64,000 bases of DNA from Sulfuriflexus mobilis (lineage in GTDB: Bacteria; Pseudomonadota; Gammaproteobacteria; AKS1). The first letter of the stretch is position 1. Each line of letters begins with the position of its first letter. Positions 9,197 through 19,255 of this stretch are shown here, one piece after another. A program made the translations under genes and the position numbers. The notes beneath the pieces are model-generated. The model did no database searches, was not told the DNA's origin, and worked only from the letters and a program-made list of their open reading frames with translations. The stretch covers positions 1,054,001 through 1,118,000 of the forward strand of contig NZ_AP018725.1 of NCBI RefSeq assembly GCF_003967195.1, in the 5' to 3' direction.

Positions 9197-10885
9197 ATGA
9201 GCACAGAAGAAAAAAAGCCGAGTAACTTTATTCGTCACATCATCGACGCCGACAGGGCAGCGAACAAAAACGACGGTCGCGTGGCAACACGCTTTCCACC
9301 AGAGCCAAACGGTTATCTGCACATTGGCCATGCCAAGTCGATCTGCCTGAATTTTGGTATCGCTGAAGATTATCACGGCACCTGCAACCTGCGTTTTGAT
9401 GATACCAACCCGCATAAAGAGAATGTCGAGTTTGTTGAGTCTATCCAGCACGACGTGCGCTGGCTCGGTTACGAATGGGGCGATCGCCGTTACTTCGCTT
9501 CGGATTATTTTGAACAACTGCATGACTACGCCGTGGAACTGATTAAGGCCGGCAAGGCCTATATCTGTGATCTCGATGCCGAACAGGTACGTGAGTACCG
9601 TGGCAGCCTCACCGAACCGGGCAAAGACAGCCCTGGGCGTTCGCGCAGTGTTGAAGAAAACCTCGACCTGTTTACGCGCATGCGTGCCGGGGAGTTTGCG
9701 GACGGTGCCTATGTATTACGTGCCAGGATCGATATGGCCTCGCCGAATATGAATATGCGCGACCCGACCTTATACCGTATTCGTCACGGTGTGGTGCACC
9801 ATCAAACTGGTGAGGCCTGGTGTATCTATCCGATGTATGACTTCACACACCCGATCTCTGATGCGATTGAAGGCATTACCCATTCTTTGTGCACACTCGA
9901 GTTTGAAGACCACCGGCCCCTGTATGACTGGCTGTTGGATAATATCTCCATTGCCTGTCACCCACAGCAGATAGAATTTTCACGTCTCAATCTGCAATAC
10001 ACGGTGATGAGCAAGCGCAAGCTGACCACACTGGTTGAAGAAGGCCTGGTTGAGGGTTGGGATGACCCACGTATGCCGACCATTGCCGGCCTGCGTCGTC
10101 GTGGCTTTACGCCGCTGTCGATCCGTACCTTCTGTGACCGAATCGGCATTACCAAGTCGGACAATACCGTCGAGATGGGTGTATTGGAAAGTTGTATCCG
10201 TGATGACCTGAACAGCACGGCCGCCCGGCGCATGGCCGTCCTGCACCCGCTGAAGCTTGTCATCGAGAATTACCCGGAGGGGCAGGTTGAAGAAATTGAG
10301 GCTGCCAACCATCCGCAGGATGATTCCTTCGGCACAAGAATGATCCCGTTCAGCCGTGAGGTCTATATCGACCGTGATGACTTTATGGAAGTCGCACCGA
10401 ACAAGAAGTTCAAGCGCCTGGTCGCCGGTGGTGAGGTCCGTCTGCGGAACAGTTATGTGATCCGCTGCGACGAGGTCATCAAGGATGCCAATGGTGAAGT
10501 TATTGAGCTGCGCTGCAGCCATGACGCCGCCACCCTCGGTGCCAATCCGGAGGGACGCAAGGTCAAGGGTGTCATCCACTGGGTCTCTGCTGCACATGCC
10601 GTAGAGGCCGAGGTGCGTCTCTATGACCGCCTGTTTACCCACCCCAGCCCGGATGCCGACAAGGCGGGCGATTTTCGTGAACACCTCAATCCGGACTCGT
10701 TACGCACCCTGACGGGTTGCCGGCTGGAAAGGGCACTCGGCGAGGCCGGGGTTGGTGAGCGCTTCCAGTTTGAGCGTGAAGGCTATTTCTGCAAGGACGG
10801 GACGCAAACGGCCGATGCCAGGCCGGTTTTCAACCGTACCGTGACGCTGCGTGATACCTGGGGAAAAATTGGCCAGGAAGCATAA
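9197..10885 (+). CDS. glnS: Glutaminyl-tRNA synthetase
   Basis: 562 residues (E. coli GlnS 554). The class I motifs [14 protein letters not shown] (HIGH) and VMSKRKL (KMSKS) are clear, with the C-terminal beta-barrel anticodon-binding region after about residue 340. The frame is open back to 9053 inside gltX. The ATG at 9197, 10 nt after the gltX stop, gives the family's N-terminus. Having both gltX and a true GlnS means glutaminyl-tRNA is made directly. It is likely co-transcribed with gltX. Confidence 0.96.
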   Translation: MSTEEKKPSNFIRHIIDADRAANKNDGRVATRFPPEPNGYLHIGHAKSICLNFGIAEDYHGTCNLRFDDTNPHKENVEFVESIQHDVRWLGYEWGDRRYFASDYFEQLHDYAVELIKAGKAYICDLDAEQVREYRGSLTEPGKDSPGRSRSVEENLDLFTRMRAGEFADGAYVLRARIDMASPNMNMRDPTLYRIRHGVVHHQTGEAWCIYPMYDFTHPISDAIEGITHSLCTLEFEDHRPLYDWLLDNISIACHPQQIEFSRLNLQYTVMSKRKLTTLVEEGLVEGWDDPRMPTIAGLRRRGFTPLSIRTFCDRIGITKSDNTVEMGVLESCIRDDLNSTAARRMAVLHPLKLVIENYPEGQVEEIEAANHPQDDSFGTRMIPFSREVYIDRDDFMEVAPNKKFKRLVAGGEVRLRNSYVIRCDEVIKDANGEVIELRCSHDAATLGANPEGRKVKGVIHWVSAAHAVEAEVRLYDRLFTHPSPDADKAGDFREHLNPDSLRTLTGCRLERALGEAGVGERFQFEREGYFCKDGTQTADARPVFNRTVTLRDTWGKIGQEA

Positions 10886-10966
10886 CTGTTTGGAGCTTAA
10901 AAAAAGCGCAGCAAAGTGGTTTAAGCCCCTGTTTTAGTTAATTTAACGGATATTGCCGGTCGGCCG

Positions 10967-10995
10967 TTGACACGGCTACGATACTCTATTAAAGT
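10967..10995 (+). promoter_or_regulatory. Predicted stable-RNA promoter for the tRNA pair
   Basis: A perfect TTGACA (10967-10972), a 17-nt spacer and TAAAGT (10990-10995), followed by a GC-rich discriminator (GCGCGC) typical of stringently controlled stable-RNA promoters. The mature tRNA-Ala starts about 15 nt further on. Confidence 0.65.
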
Positions 10996-11010
10996 GCGCG
11001 CTCTGTTTTC

Positions 11011-11086
<76 letters not shown>

Positions 11087-11116
11087 GACAGATACTGCAA
11101 GACGACGGTTTTACCT

Positions 11117-11227
<111 letters not shown>

Positions 11228-11395
11228 TCGGCCCTGGGGGTTTCGAACCCTATATATATTAGCGGTCCGACTAATTCGCAGAGCGAATTGTGCCGCTCCT
11301 GTTCATCCATAAACGCACGGCATTTGTACATCCTGTGCATCATAGCGGAGCATTGCGACGCCGGCCCGAAGGGTGAGCGGCAGTAAGCCGCGAAT
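11228..11395. other. 168-nt spacer between the tRNA-Glu end repeats
   Basis: No coding frame of interest. It begins with a T-arm-like palindrome (GGGTTTCGAACCC, 11238-11250), followed by GC-rich sequence with small inverted repeats. It is probably debris between the two repeat copies. Confidence 0.4.
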
Positions 11396-11450
11396 AACCC
11401 CCTAGGGGATGGCGTATATTAAAGCCCGCTTCTTAGCGGGCTTTTTTATT
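11396..11450 (+). repeat. tRNA-Glu 3'-end/terminator direct repeat, copy 2
   Basis: AACCCCCTAGGGGA, a few changed bases in place of the acceptor/CCA, then TATATTAAAGCCCGCTTCTTAGCGGGCTTTTTTATT. It is the same order as copy 1 with one extra C, one extra T and a diverged ACGCCA to TGGCG block. No tRNA body precedes it. The T-run hairpin could still terminate transcription. It may be a tRNA-derived attachment-site remnant or a local duplication. Confidence 0.65.
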
Positions 11451-11624
11451 ATTGGGCATTGAGAACCATGATTACGAAAAAAGCCTGTATTATTCAGTGT
11501 TTACTTCCATAATATGCTTATCGGGCTGCCGCTCTTCCAAAATACCATTAATATTTTTTATGTTTACAAAGACTTATGTGACATACCAATACGTATTATT
11601 TGGGGATATATAATTGAAAAGCAG

Positions 11625-11651
11625 TAAAGTTCGTCAGGTAAATGCCGATAA
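11625..11651 (+). promoter_or_regulatory. Sigma-28 (FliA) promoter of the chemoreceptor gene
   Basis: TAAAGTTC, an 11-nt spacer, GCCGATAA. It matches the FliA consensus TAAAGTTT-N11-GCCGATAA at 15 of 16 positions with exact spacing. It lies 49 nt before the ATG at 11701. Confidence 0.9.
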
Positions 11652-11700
11652 AACTAATACGAATGGGAAATTATCGAATTATGCGAAGAGCCGATAGTCT

Positions 11701-12957
11701 ATGAAATTAACAAAACTTCATCTAACAGGAAAATTATTGCTGCTGGCAGTGGTGACGTTGTTATCAATGGTCATTATGTATGCTATGCACCGCTACGCGG
11801 TATCACATCTGTTGGCAGTGGCTGCTGGCTCGGGTTCGGCCACACTTGCTGAACTCCAGACGGCGGCGGGGGATACCCGCTTGTTTATGCTGGTGATTAG
11901 CGTGGTGTTAACCATCCTTCTTTGCGGTCTGGTTTTTCTTATCTATCGTGGCCTCAAACCGATTGGTGAACTTGCGGCGGTAATGAAGCAGGTCTGTGAA
12001 CAACGTGATCTTTCCTTACGCGCCGAAGTCAAAGGTGATGATGAAGTGGCAACGATGGCGGCGGTCTTTAACCGCATGACGGGTGAGTTCCATGATATTT
12101 TGCAACAAGTGCGTTCTTCCTCTGAACAGCTGGCCAGCGCAGTACAGGAACTTTCCAGCGTAACGGGGGAGACCAGTCAGGCAATGACTTCACAGCAATC
12201 GGAGAGTGAGCAAGTGGCCACGGCCATGAATGAAATGGCCGCTACGGTACAGGAGGTGGCACGAAATGCCGATGAGGCTGCCAGCACTGCTGCGGAGGCA
12301 AATGTTGCCGCCAAACATAGTGCCGAAATCACCGTTAATGCAATGTGTGGTATGGACAATCTGGTCAGCGAGGTTGAACGTGCTGCGGGCGTGATTGGCC
12401 AACTGGAAACCGAGAGCGATAAGATTGGTATGGTTCTCGATGTGATCAAGGGTATTGCCGAACAAACCAATTTATTGGCGCTGAATGCGGCAATCGAGGC
12501 CGCCCGTGCGGGTGAGCAGGGTCGGGGTTTTGCAGTGGTGGCCGATGAAGTGCGGGCATTGGCGGGTAAGACACAGCAATCTACTGAAGAAATTCAAAGC
12601 ATGATCGAGCGTTTGCAGTCAGGTGCCCGTGATGCGGTGAAGGTGATGAGTGCGGCGCGTAAACTGGGCGAAGAAGGTTCTTCACAGTCAGAGGCTGCCG
12701 CTGAATCGTTGGCTGAGATCGCCGGGGCCATCGGTGTTATCAATAATATGAATGCACAGATTGCCGATGCCTCCAAACAGCAAACCGCGGTGGCCGAAGA
12801 GATTAACCAGAATATTAATAATATCTCGCAGGTAGCAGATGAAACGGCCAACGGGGCCATGCGTACAACGGAGACCAGTGAACGCCTGAACCGCTTGGCA
12901 ATGGAGTTACAAACTATGCTGGACGGCCTGGGGTCTATTGAGGGTTGTGAGCACTAA
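11701..12957 (+). CDS. Methyl-accepting chemotaxis protein, minimal sensor
   Basis: 418 residues: membrane spans at about 10-28 and 60-82, a periplasmic segment of only about 30 residues, a HAMP domain (about 82-135) and a full MCP signalling domain whose hairpin tip is the conserved [19 protein letters not shown]. With so little periplasmic sequence it cannot hold a standard ligand-binding domain, so it may sense through the membrane, HAMP or partner proteins. It has its own sigma-28 promoter and no che genes next to it. No C-terminal xWxxF docking tail is present. Confidence 0.93.
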   Translation: MKLTKLHLTGKLLLLAVVTLLSMVIMYAMHRYAVSHLLAVAAGSGSATLAELQTAAGDTRLFMLVISVVLTILLCGLVFLIYRGLKPIGELAAVMKQVCEQRDLSLRAEVKGDDEVATMAAVFNRMTGEFHDILQQVRSSSEQLASAVQELSSVTGETSQAMTSQQSESEQVATAMNEMAATVQEVARNADEAASTAAEANVAAKHSAEITVNAMCGMDNLVSEVERAAGVIGQLETESDKIGMVLDVIKGIAEQTNLLALNAAIEAARAGEQGRGFAVVADEVRALAGKTQQSTEEIQSMIERLQSGARDAVKVMSAARKLGEEGSSQSEAAAESLAEIAGAIGVINNMNAQIADASKQQTAVAEEINQNINNISQVADETANGAMRTTETSERLNRLAMELQTMLDGLGSIEGCEH

Positions 12958-13008
12958 AAGATAAAAACGGGCCGTATGAATACTGGAGCCGTGGACTGAA
13001 ATTCGGGT

Positions 13009-13134
13009 TCACTGGCGTTCCAGGTATTTAGTAAGCATGGTTTCATCAGCGTAGTCCATCACGGCCACTTCTCCGGAAAAGTTTAAGGGTAATGACACAA
13101 AGGGCCAATAAATATTGGCAGTCACTTTGCGCAT
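13009..13134 (-). CDS. Possible small ORF, 41 aa, unknown
   Basis: An uninterrupted frame starting at ATG 13134 and ending in TGA at 13009, 17 nt downstream of the NlpC/P60 gene on the same strand. The composition is protein-like (acidic C-terminal half ending YLERQ), but there is no clear ribosome binding site and no recognised family. It could be a gene remnant. Confidence 0.25.
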   Translation of the reverse strand: MRKVTANIYWPFVSLPLNFSGEVAVMDYADETMLTKYLERQ

Positions 13135-13151
13135 GCTCGGCGGCCAAGAAC

Positions 13152-13640
13152 TTAAATAAAGCGCCCAGCTCCCAACAGGCGTGATCGCCAGTAAGGATTA
13201 TTCAGGCGCGTTCGCCTGACCGCCTTGCCCGAGGAAGGGGCATGGATAAAACGGCCCTTGCCGGTATAGATGCCGACATGGCTGGGTTTTTCATCGTCAA
13301 TGCGGAAGAACAGCAGGTCGCCGGGGCGAATGGCGTGCAGGGGCACGGCACGGCTGCGCCGGAATTGCGCCGTGGTGGTGCGGGGCACGGACAGGCCACT
13401 GCGGGCATGGACGTATTGCACCAGGCCACTGCAATCAAAGCCCCTCGTGGGGGAGTTTCCGCCATATCGGTAGGGGGCGCCGAGCTGTTCACGACTCAGG
13501 CGTATCAAATCCTGTGCGGCAGACCCCGGATAGTGGCGGTCAGCCGGTTCACGCTCTGGTAGCGGGGCCTGGCCGGCGCAGGCTGTCAGCAGCAGGCAAA
13601 GACACAGGCAGAGGAGATTTTTGGGTATCCATGGGGTCAT
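13152..13640 (-). CDS. NlpC/P60 family lipoprotein peptidase
   Basis: 162 residues. The start at 13640 gives a lipoprotein signal peptide with lipobox LTAC (Cys about residue 21). The frame extends to 13706 but without a leader-like N-terminus. The NlpC/P60 domain follows: catalytic Cys in FDCSGLVQYV, His in SHVGIYTG, and a second polar residue near FIHAPSSG. Such enzymes are cell-wall D,L-endopeptidases; the Spr/MepS type acts at the outer membrane. It lies divergent from mrcB, another cell-wall gene. Confidence 0.88.
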   Translation of the reverse strand: MTPWIPKNLLCLCLCLLLTACAGQAPLPEREPADRHYPGSAAQDLIRLSREQLGAPYRYGGNSPTRGFDCSGLVQYVHARSGLSVPRTTTAQFRRSRAVPLHAIRPGDLLFFRIDDEKPSHVGIYTGKGRFIHAPSSGKAVRRTRLNNPYWRSRLLGAGRFI

Positions 13641-13728
13641 AGCGGGCCTCTGTTCGAGTATAGGTGCTGAACCTGTGGTGGCAAGCCTGGGGCTGCGTCG
13701 TGGCACACAAAAATTACCGGGGCAGGGA

Positions 13729-13737
13729 TGCTATAAT
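13729..13737 (+). promoter_or_regulatory. Extended -10 promoter of mrcB
   Basis: TG-C-TATAAT, a perfect -10 with the TGn extension. No -35 is evident 16-18 nt upstream, as is normal for extended -10 promoters. The predicted start near 13744 leaves a leader of about 29 nt to the GTG at 13773. Confidence 0.6.
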
Positions 13738-13772
13738 GCGGGCCTCCTATATATAAAGAGTACGAACTGTCC

Positions 13773-16106
13773 GTGCCCCGGCAAAAATCCAAATCCCGTC
13801 AAAAACGTAAACCAGCAAAACATAAGGGTTTCTTACGAATGAGGGGGCTGCTATGGCGGGCATTCGGCCTGTTGCTGCTGGGGGGACTGGGTTACACCCT
13901 GTATCTCGATTTCACCATCCGTCAGCAATTCGAGGGTAAGCGCTGGGAATTACCGGCGCGTGTCTATGCCCGGCCGCTGGAATTGTATAGTGGTCAGTCG
14001 CTGAGCAGTAAGGAGCTGGTACGTGAATTAAAGGCGGTGGGTTATCAACCCCGCAGCCGCCCTGAGCACCCGGGTAGTTACCGGCAGACAGACAATACAC
14101 TCAGCCTGATCACGCGCAGTTTTGATTTCTGGGACGGTAGCGAACCCTCCCGCCGGTTGAGCCTGCGTTTTGAGGGACAGCAACTGGTTAGTCTGCACGA
14201 ACAAGACAGTGGCGCGGTACTGGATATCGTGCGCCTGGAGCCAGTGTTAATGGGCGGTATTTACCCCCGCCACAACGAAGACCGCCTGTTGGTGCAGCTG
14301 GATGAGGTGCCATCGTTATTGATAAAGTCATTGTTGTCTGTCGAGGACCGTGATTTTTACCAGCACCACGGTATCGCCCCACGCGCGATCGCCCGCGCCA
14401 TGTGGGCCAACCTGCGTGCCGGGCATACCGTGCAGGGCGGCAGTACCCTTACCCAGCAACTGGTGAAAAACTTTTTCCTCAGTCAGGAGCGTAGTCTCAG
14501 TCGAAAGCTTAATGAGGCCCTCATGTCCCTGTTAGTGGAGTGGCACTACGACAAGGATGAAATACTCGAGGCCTACCTGAACGAGGTCTATCTCGGCCAG
14601 AGTGGTCAGCGCGGCATTCATGGTTTTGGACTGGCGAGTCGTTATTATTTTGGTCGCCATATCAGCGAACTCGATCTGCCGCAAATGGCCTTGTTAGTCG
14701 CCATCGTCAAGGGGCCTTCCTATTACGACCCGCGCCGCCACCCGCAGCGAGCCCGCGAACGGCGTAACCTGGTATTGTCGCTGATGCAGGAGCAGGGTTT
14801 TATCGATAACACGGCCTATAACAAGGCCGTACGCAGCAAGCTGGTGGTGATCCCCAAACCACGTACCACGACCAATGATTACCCGGCCTACCTGGAGCTG
14901 GTCAAGCGACAGTTACGTAGAGACTACCGTGATGAAGACCTGCGTTCAGAGGGGCTGCAAATCTTTACCAGTTTTGACCCGAACGTTCAGTGGCAGGCGG
15001 AGCGCGCCCTGACGCGCCGCATCCAGGCACTGGAAGAGCAACGTCGCTTGCCGAAAAGTGCCCTGCAAGGGGCCGCCATCATAACCGCGATCGATAACGG
15101 TGAGGTGCTGGCCGTCGTCGGCGACCGTGCGCCACGGGCCAGCGGTTTTAACCGCGCACTTGATGCGGTACGGCCGATAGGCTCATTAATGAAGCCGGCG
15201 GTGTACCTGAGTGCGCTTGAACAACATGACAAGTTTACCCTCGCCAGCCTGCTGGATGACTCGTATCTGCTGATGACGGAGCAAAACGGCGAGCAGTGGC
15301 AACCGGCCAACTACGATAAGCTCTATCACGGCAAGGTATTGTTACAGGATGCGCTGGTGCATTCTTATAATGTGTCTACGGTGCGATTAGGCCAGGTGGT
15401 GGGTCTGGACACCATTGCCGCCAATCTCAAGCGCCTGGGGATATTTCGTGAGGTGCACCGCTATCCGTCACTGCCTCTGGGTACGGTGGCCCTGAGCCCG
15501 GTAGAGGTTGCACAGATGTATCAGGTGTTTGCCGCGGGTGGTTTTTATTCGCCGCTGCGGAGTATTCGTGAAGTCCTCGATGCAAAGGGTAAGCCTTTGC
15601 AGCGTTACCCACTGACCGTCAAGCAGGCCTTCAAGCCTGCCGATGTCTACCTGCTGAACCATGGTCTGCGTGCCGTGGTCGAAGAGGGCACGGCGGCCGG
15701 GTTGATGTCACGCCTGCCGGCCGGGCTGGTCGTGGCCGGCAAGACCGGTACCACGGATGATTTACGCGATAGCTGGTTTGCCGGGTTTAGCGGCGCGCAC
15801 ATGGCCGTGGTCTGGATGGGCATGGATGATAACAAGAGTGCCGGACTGACCGGGGCCAGTGGGGCGATGCTGGCCTGGGCGGATATGATGAAGGGCATCA
15901 GGACCCAGGCGTTGTGGCAGGTGGCACCGGAAAGTATCGAGACCCTGTGGATAGACCGGGCCAGCGGCCTGCTGGGTAACGAAGGCTGTGAGCAGACCGT
16001 GCGTATTCCTTTTATTAAGGGTACCGCGCCGACGAGTTATGCGGATTGTGCCGGTGGCGGATTCGCCGATACCCTGCGTGGGGTGTTTGGAATTTTTGGA
16101 AAATAG
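13773..16106 (+). CDS. mrcB: Bifunctional penicillin-binding protein 1B
   Basis: 777 residues, class A PBP. It has a basic cytoplasmic tail, a membrane anchor at about 26-45, a UB2H-like region, then the GT51 glycosyltransferase (EDRDFYQHHG with the catalytic Glu; GGSTLTQQLVKN; EAYLNEVYLGQ). The transpeptidase domain has SxxK in GSLMKP, SxN in SYN and KTG in AGKTGTT. It polymerises and cross-links peptidoglycan at the inner membrane. The start is a GTG. The E. coli protein is 844 residues, so this is slightly shorter at the ends. Confidence 0.95.
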   Translation: MPRQKSKSRQKRKPAKHKGFLRMRGLLWRAFGLLLLGGLGYTLYLDFTIRQQFEGKRWELPARVYARPLELYSGQSLSSKELVRELKAVGYQPRSRPEHPGSYRQTDNTLSLITRSFDFWDGSEPSRRLSLRFEGQQLVSLHEQDSGAVLDIVRLEPVLMGGIYPRHNEDRLLVQLDEVPSLLIKSLLSVEDRDFYQHHGIAPRAIARAMWANLRAGHTVQGGSTLTQQLVKNFFLSQERSLSRKLNEALMSLLVEWHYDKDEILEAYLNEVYLGQSGQRGIHGFGLASRYYFGRHISELDLPQMALLVAIVKGPSYYDPRRHPQRARERRNLVLSLMQEQGFIDNTAYNKAVRSKLVVIPKPRTTTNDYPAYLELVKRQLRRDYRDEDLRSEGLQIFTSFDPNVQWQAERALTRRIQALEEQRRLPKSALQGAAIITAIDNGEVLAVVGDRAPRASGFNRALDAVRPIGSLMKPAVYLSALEQHDKFTLASLLDDSYLLMTEQNGEQWQPANYDKLYHGKVLLQDALVHSYNVSTVRLGQVVGLDTIAANLKRLGIFREVHRYPSLPLGTVALSPVEVAQMYQVFAAGGFYSPLRSIREVLDAKGKPLQRYPLTVKQAFKPADVYLLNHGLRAVVEEGTAAGLMSRLPAGLVVAGKTGTTDDLRDSWFAGFSGAHMAVVWMGMDDNKSAGLTGASGAMLAWADMMKGIRTQALWQVAPESIETLWIDRASGLLGNEGCEQTVRIPFIKGTAPTSYADCAGGGFADTLRGVFGIFGK

Positions 16107-16111
16107 TGACT

Positions 16112-16636
16112 ATGTACGAGAATAAATTATTGAAGTTCATCGTGACCCTGTTTGTGCCACTGTGGTTGTCGGCCTGTGGCAGCCTCGACACGCCGCTTGA
16201 GGCCCCTGTCGATGTGCCGGTGGAAGAACGTGACCATGGTGCCGTGAGCAGTTATCGCATTGTGCCGCCGCCCGCCGAACCGGGTGAATCGGCCCGGCCG
16301 GACAAGGCCCCGCATTCGGCACTGGCGCGTCTGCATGACGACGCCCGCCAACAGTTGCACAGTGGGCAGTACCCGACGGCCGTCTCGACCCTGGAGCGGG
16401 CCCTGCGTATCGCACCACGTGATGCGGGATTATGGCAAAGCCTGGCCGAAGTCCGCCTGCAGCAACGCCGTTTTGAGATGGCGAGGAACCTGGCCGCCAA
16501 ATCGAATAGCCTGGCTACCGGCGACAAACGTCTGCAGGCCCAGAACTGGCGCATCATTGCCCAGAGTCACCAGGCGCAGGGCAACCAGGCGGCGGCGCAA
16601 CGCGCCTGGCTACGGGTCACGGAACTGAGCCGCTAA
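16112..16636 (+). CDS. TPR-containing lipoprotein
   Basis: 174 residues, starting 5 nt after mrcB. It has a signal peptide with lipobox LSAC (Cys about residue 24) and tetratricopeptide-like helical repeats from about residue 75. Coupling to mrcB and predicted lipidation suggest a periplasmic partner of the PBP, possibly analogous in role to the outer-membrane PBP activators LpoA/LpoB. That link is inference; there is no sequence evidence that it is LpoB. Confidence 0.78.
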   Translation: MYENKLLKFIVTLFVPLWLSACGSLDTPLEAPVDVPVEERDHGAVSSYRIVPPPAEPGESARPDKAPHSALARLHDDARQQLHSGQYPTAVSTLERALRIAPRDAGLWQSLAEVRLQQRRFEMARNLAAKSNSLATGDKRLQAQNWRIIAQSHQAQGNQAAAQRAWLRVTELSR

Positions 16637-16738
16637 AGGCAGACTTTTCAAGTTGTTAGTGTAATAATCTCACGCAGCAGGTAGAAACGCGGTAAAATTG
16701 CCGTATTGGTTCCATATATAAGGAAAGGGATAACCACC

Positions 16739-17275
16739 TTGTCCATTTTCGCGGTCGACAAACTGATTAGCCAGGCGCGCATCCTGGCGGCCGATTATCG
16801 CCGCACCATGGGCAAGCCGCTTGCCGGGATCAGTAATGAGATCGCCGAGTTTGATGCCGTGAACCTGTTGGGTCTCGAGCTCTGCAAGCCACGCGTCAGC
16901 GGCTATGATGCCATGGGCACGGGTGAACGTGAGGGCAAGCGTGTGCAGATCAAGGCGCGCGTGATCGCCGATGACAAGCGTTCCGGTCACCGCGTCGGCC
17001 AGCTCAAAATGGACCAGGACTGGGATATTGTGGTGCTGGTTATCATGGACGAGAACTACGAAGCCACCGAGATACACGAAGTCGATCGCGAGGCCATCAA
17101 CGAGGCCATGCAGGACAGCAAGCCGGGCAAGCGTGGTGCCATGTCAGTGGCCAAGTTTATCGCCATCGGCCGCCTGGCCTGGACGCGCGAGAATGGTAAT
17201 GAAACTGATGCACCCTGGGACAACCAGTCCGCCGATCAATCCCCAAGCCCATCCAAAGGCAAGGCCGAAGGCTAA
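16739..17275 (+). CDS. Conserved hypothetical protein (DUF6998-like)
   Basis: 178 residues. The TTG at 16739 is the likely start because AAGGAAAGGGA lies 8 nt upstream (16720-16730); a TTG at 16706 would place that site inside the gene. The sequence has a nuclease-like look, with GKRVQIKARV followed by DWDIVVLVIMDENYE, compatible with a restriction-endonuclease-like core (QxK then a hydrophobic strand). That resemblance is tentative. It is followed closely by yoaA. Confidence 0.7.
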   Translation: MSIFAVDKLISQARILAADYRRTMGKPLAGISNEIAEFDAVNLLGLELCKPRVSGYDAMGTGEREGKRVQIKARVIADDKRSGHRVGQLKMDQDWDIVVLVIMDENYEATEIHEVDREAINEAMQDSKPGKRGAMSVAKFIAIGRLAWTRENGNETDAPWDNQSADQSPSPSKGKAEG

Positions 17276-17296
17276 ACGCCTAAATTATTACATCGC

Positions 17297-19246
17297 ATGT
17301 TAAGCCCAGCCGAACAACTCGGCGCCGATGGCGCACTCGCCCGCCACATCGAAAACTTTGCCCCGCGTGAAGAACAGCAGCAGATGGCCGCTGCCGTTGA
17401 TGCGGCCATTATGCAGGGCGGCCGTCTGATCACCGAGGCCGGCACCGGCACCGGCAAGACCTTTGCCTACCTGGTGCCGGCACTCATGTCGGGCAAGAAG
17501 GTCATTATTTCCACCGGCACCAAGACCCTGCAGGACCAGCTCTTTCATCGTGATATCCCCACCGTGCGCGCTGCCTTGCAGATGCCGGTCGATGTCGCCT
17601 TGTTAAAGGGCCGCGCCAACTACCTGTGTCTGTACCGGTTGGAGATCGCCGCGGACAAGACACGTCGCAGACGTGACCTGGCACGACAATGGCAACAGGT
17701 CCGTGACTGGCAGGTACAAACTCATAGCGGTGATATCGCCGAGTGCAGCGTGCTGCCCGAGGATGCCGGCATCTGGTCGCACGTTACCGCCAATGCCGAG
17801 AACTGCCTGGGCCAGGAATGTCCTGCGTTTAATGACTGTTATATGATCAAGGCACGCCGACGCGCCCAACAGGCCGACGTGCTGGTGGTCAACCACCATC
17901 TGTTACTCGCCGACATGGCCCTGCGTGGTGACGGCTTTGGCGAGATCCTGCCCGGTGCGCACGCCTTTATCATTGATGAGGCGCATCAGCTCCCCGAGGC
18001 GGCGACACAGTTCTTTGGTCTGCGTCTGAGCAGCCGACAACTCAACGAACTGGCCAGCGACACCATCAGCGAACAACTGAAAGAGGCCGGTGAGGCCAAG
18101 GCGATTGCCGCCGCGGCCGAGGCCATGCAAAAGGCCGTTGCCGACCTGCGGCTGGCCTTTGGCGAGGCCCCACAACGTAGTCCCTGGCAGGCCATGCAAG
18201 GCCGCGAGGCAATCAGTCAGGCCGTCGCTGAACTGGCGACGACGCTCGGCACACTGGAAGACGTGCTCGAGCCGCATGCCGAGCGGGGCCGTGGTATCGA
18301 GAAGTGCCTGCGTCGCACCCAGGCCTTTATTGAATTGTTGCCACAAGTCACCGGCGAGGCCGACGACACCTTCATCCAGTGGTTTGAGACCTTCCGCCGT
18401 GGCTTCAGCCTGCACCTGACACCGATGGACGTGGCCGATACCTTCCGCGGTCACATGCAAGAGAGCCACGCCGCCTGGGTGTTCAGTTCCGCGACCCTGG
18501 CCGTGGCTAACAGCTTTGATCACTTTGCCCGGCGCATGGGACTGGAAGGGGCCGAGACCAAATGCTGGGACAGCCCGTTTGACTTTCCCAACCAGGCCGA
18601 GGTCTATGTGCCGGAGGGCCTGCCTGAGCCGAATAGCCGTGGTTATACCGCCGCGGTGGTCGAGGCCGCCTTACCCGTGCTCAGGGCGAGCCAGGGGCGG
18701 GCCTTTATGCTGTTTACCAGTCACCGCGCCCTGCGCGAGGCGGTCGACCTGCTGCAGGCCCGGCTTCAACAAGCCGGGCTGGATTACCCCTTACTCGTAC
18801 AGGGCACGGTTTCGCGCAGTGACCTGTTGCGCCAGTTTCGCGAACACGGTCATGCCATCCTGCTCGGCACCGGCAGCTTCTGGGAGGGCATCGACGTGCG
18901 TGGCGAGGCCCTGACCTGCGTGATCATCGACAAGCTACCGTTTGCCAGTCCGGATGACCCGGTCTTGCAGGCACGTATCACGGCCATGCGTGCCGCCGGG
19001 GGTAACCCCTTTATGGATTACCAGTTACCCACCGCGGTGATCGCCCTGAAGCAGGGCGCCGGGCGTTTGATCCGCGATGTTGATGACTATGGTGTGCTCA
19101 TGCTCTGTGACCCGAGGCTTATCAGCAAACCCTATGGCAAGTTGTTTATCAGGAGCCTGCCAGCGATGAAACGCACACGAAAACTTGCCGAGGTCGAGGC
19201 CTTTTATGCACACTATGCCTCAAAGCAGGCCGAGACCGAGAGCTAA
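17297..19246 (+). CDS. yoaA: DinG/YoaA-family ATP-dependent helicase
   Basis: 649 residues, XPD-like superfamily 2 helicase. It has Walker A EAGTGTGKTFAYL, the DEAH box (IIDEAHQLPE) and four cysteines around residues 110-180 fitting a 4Fe-4S cluster (YLCLYR, NCLGQECPAFNDC). Motif VI-like GAGRLIRD is near the C-terminus. Length and the tsaB neighbour match E. coli YoaA (636 residues) better than DinG. YoaA is a DNA damage tolerance helicase that works with the clamp-loader subunit HolC. The tsaB gene follows after 9 nt. Confidence 0.92.
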   Translation: MLSPAEQLGADGALARHIENFAPREEQQQMAAAVDAAIMQGGRLITEAGTGTGKTFAYLVPALMSGKKVIISTGTKTLQDQLFHRDIPTVRAALQMPVDVALLKGRANYLCLYRLEIAADKTRRRRDLARQWQQVRDWQVQTHSGDIAECSVLPEDAGIWSHVTANAENCLGQECPAFNDCYMIKARRRAQQADVLVVNHHLLLADMALRGDGFGEILPGAHAFIIDEAHQLPEAATQFFGLRLSSRQLNELASDTISEQLKEAGEAKAIAAAAEAMQKAVADLRLAFGEAPQRSPWQAMQGREAISQAVAELATTLGTLEDVLEPHAERGRGIEKCLRRTQAFIELLPQVTGEADDTFIQWFETFRRGFSLHLTPMDVADTFRGHMQESHAAWVFSSATLAVANSFDHFARRMGLEGAETKCWDSPFDFPNQAEVYVPEGLPEPNSRGYTAAVVEAALPVLRASQGRAFMLFTSHRALREAVDLLQARLQQAGLDYPLLVQGTVSRSDLLRQFREHGHAILLGTGSFWEGIDVRGEALTCVIIDKLPFASPDDPVLQARITAMRAAGGNPFMDYQLPTAVIALKQGAGRLIRDVDDYGVLMLCDPRLISKPYGKLFIRSLPAMKRTRKLAEVEAFYAHYASKQAETES

Positions 19247-19255
19247 GCACCGCCT

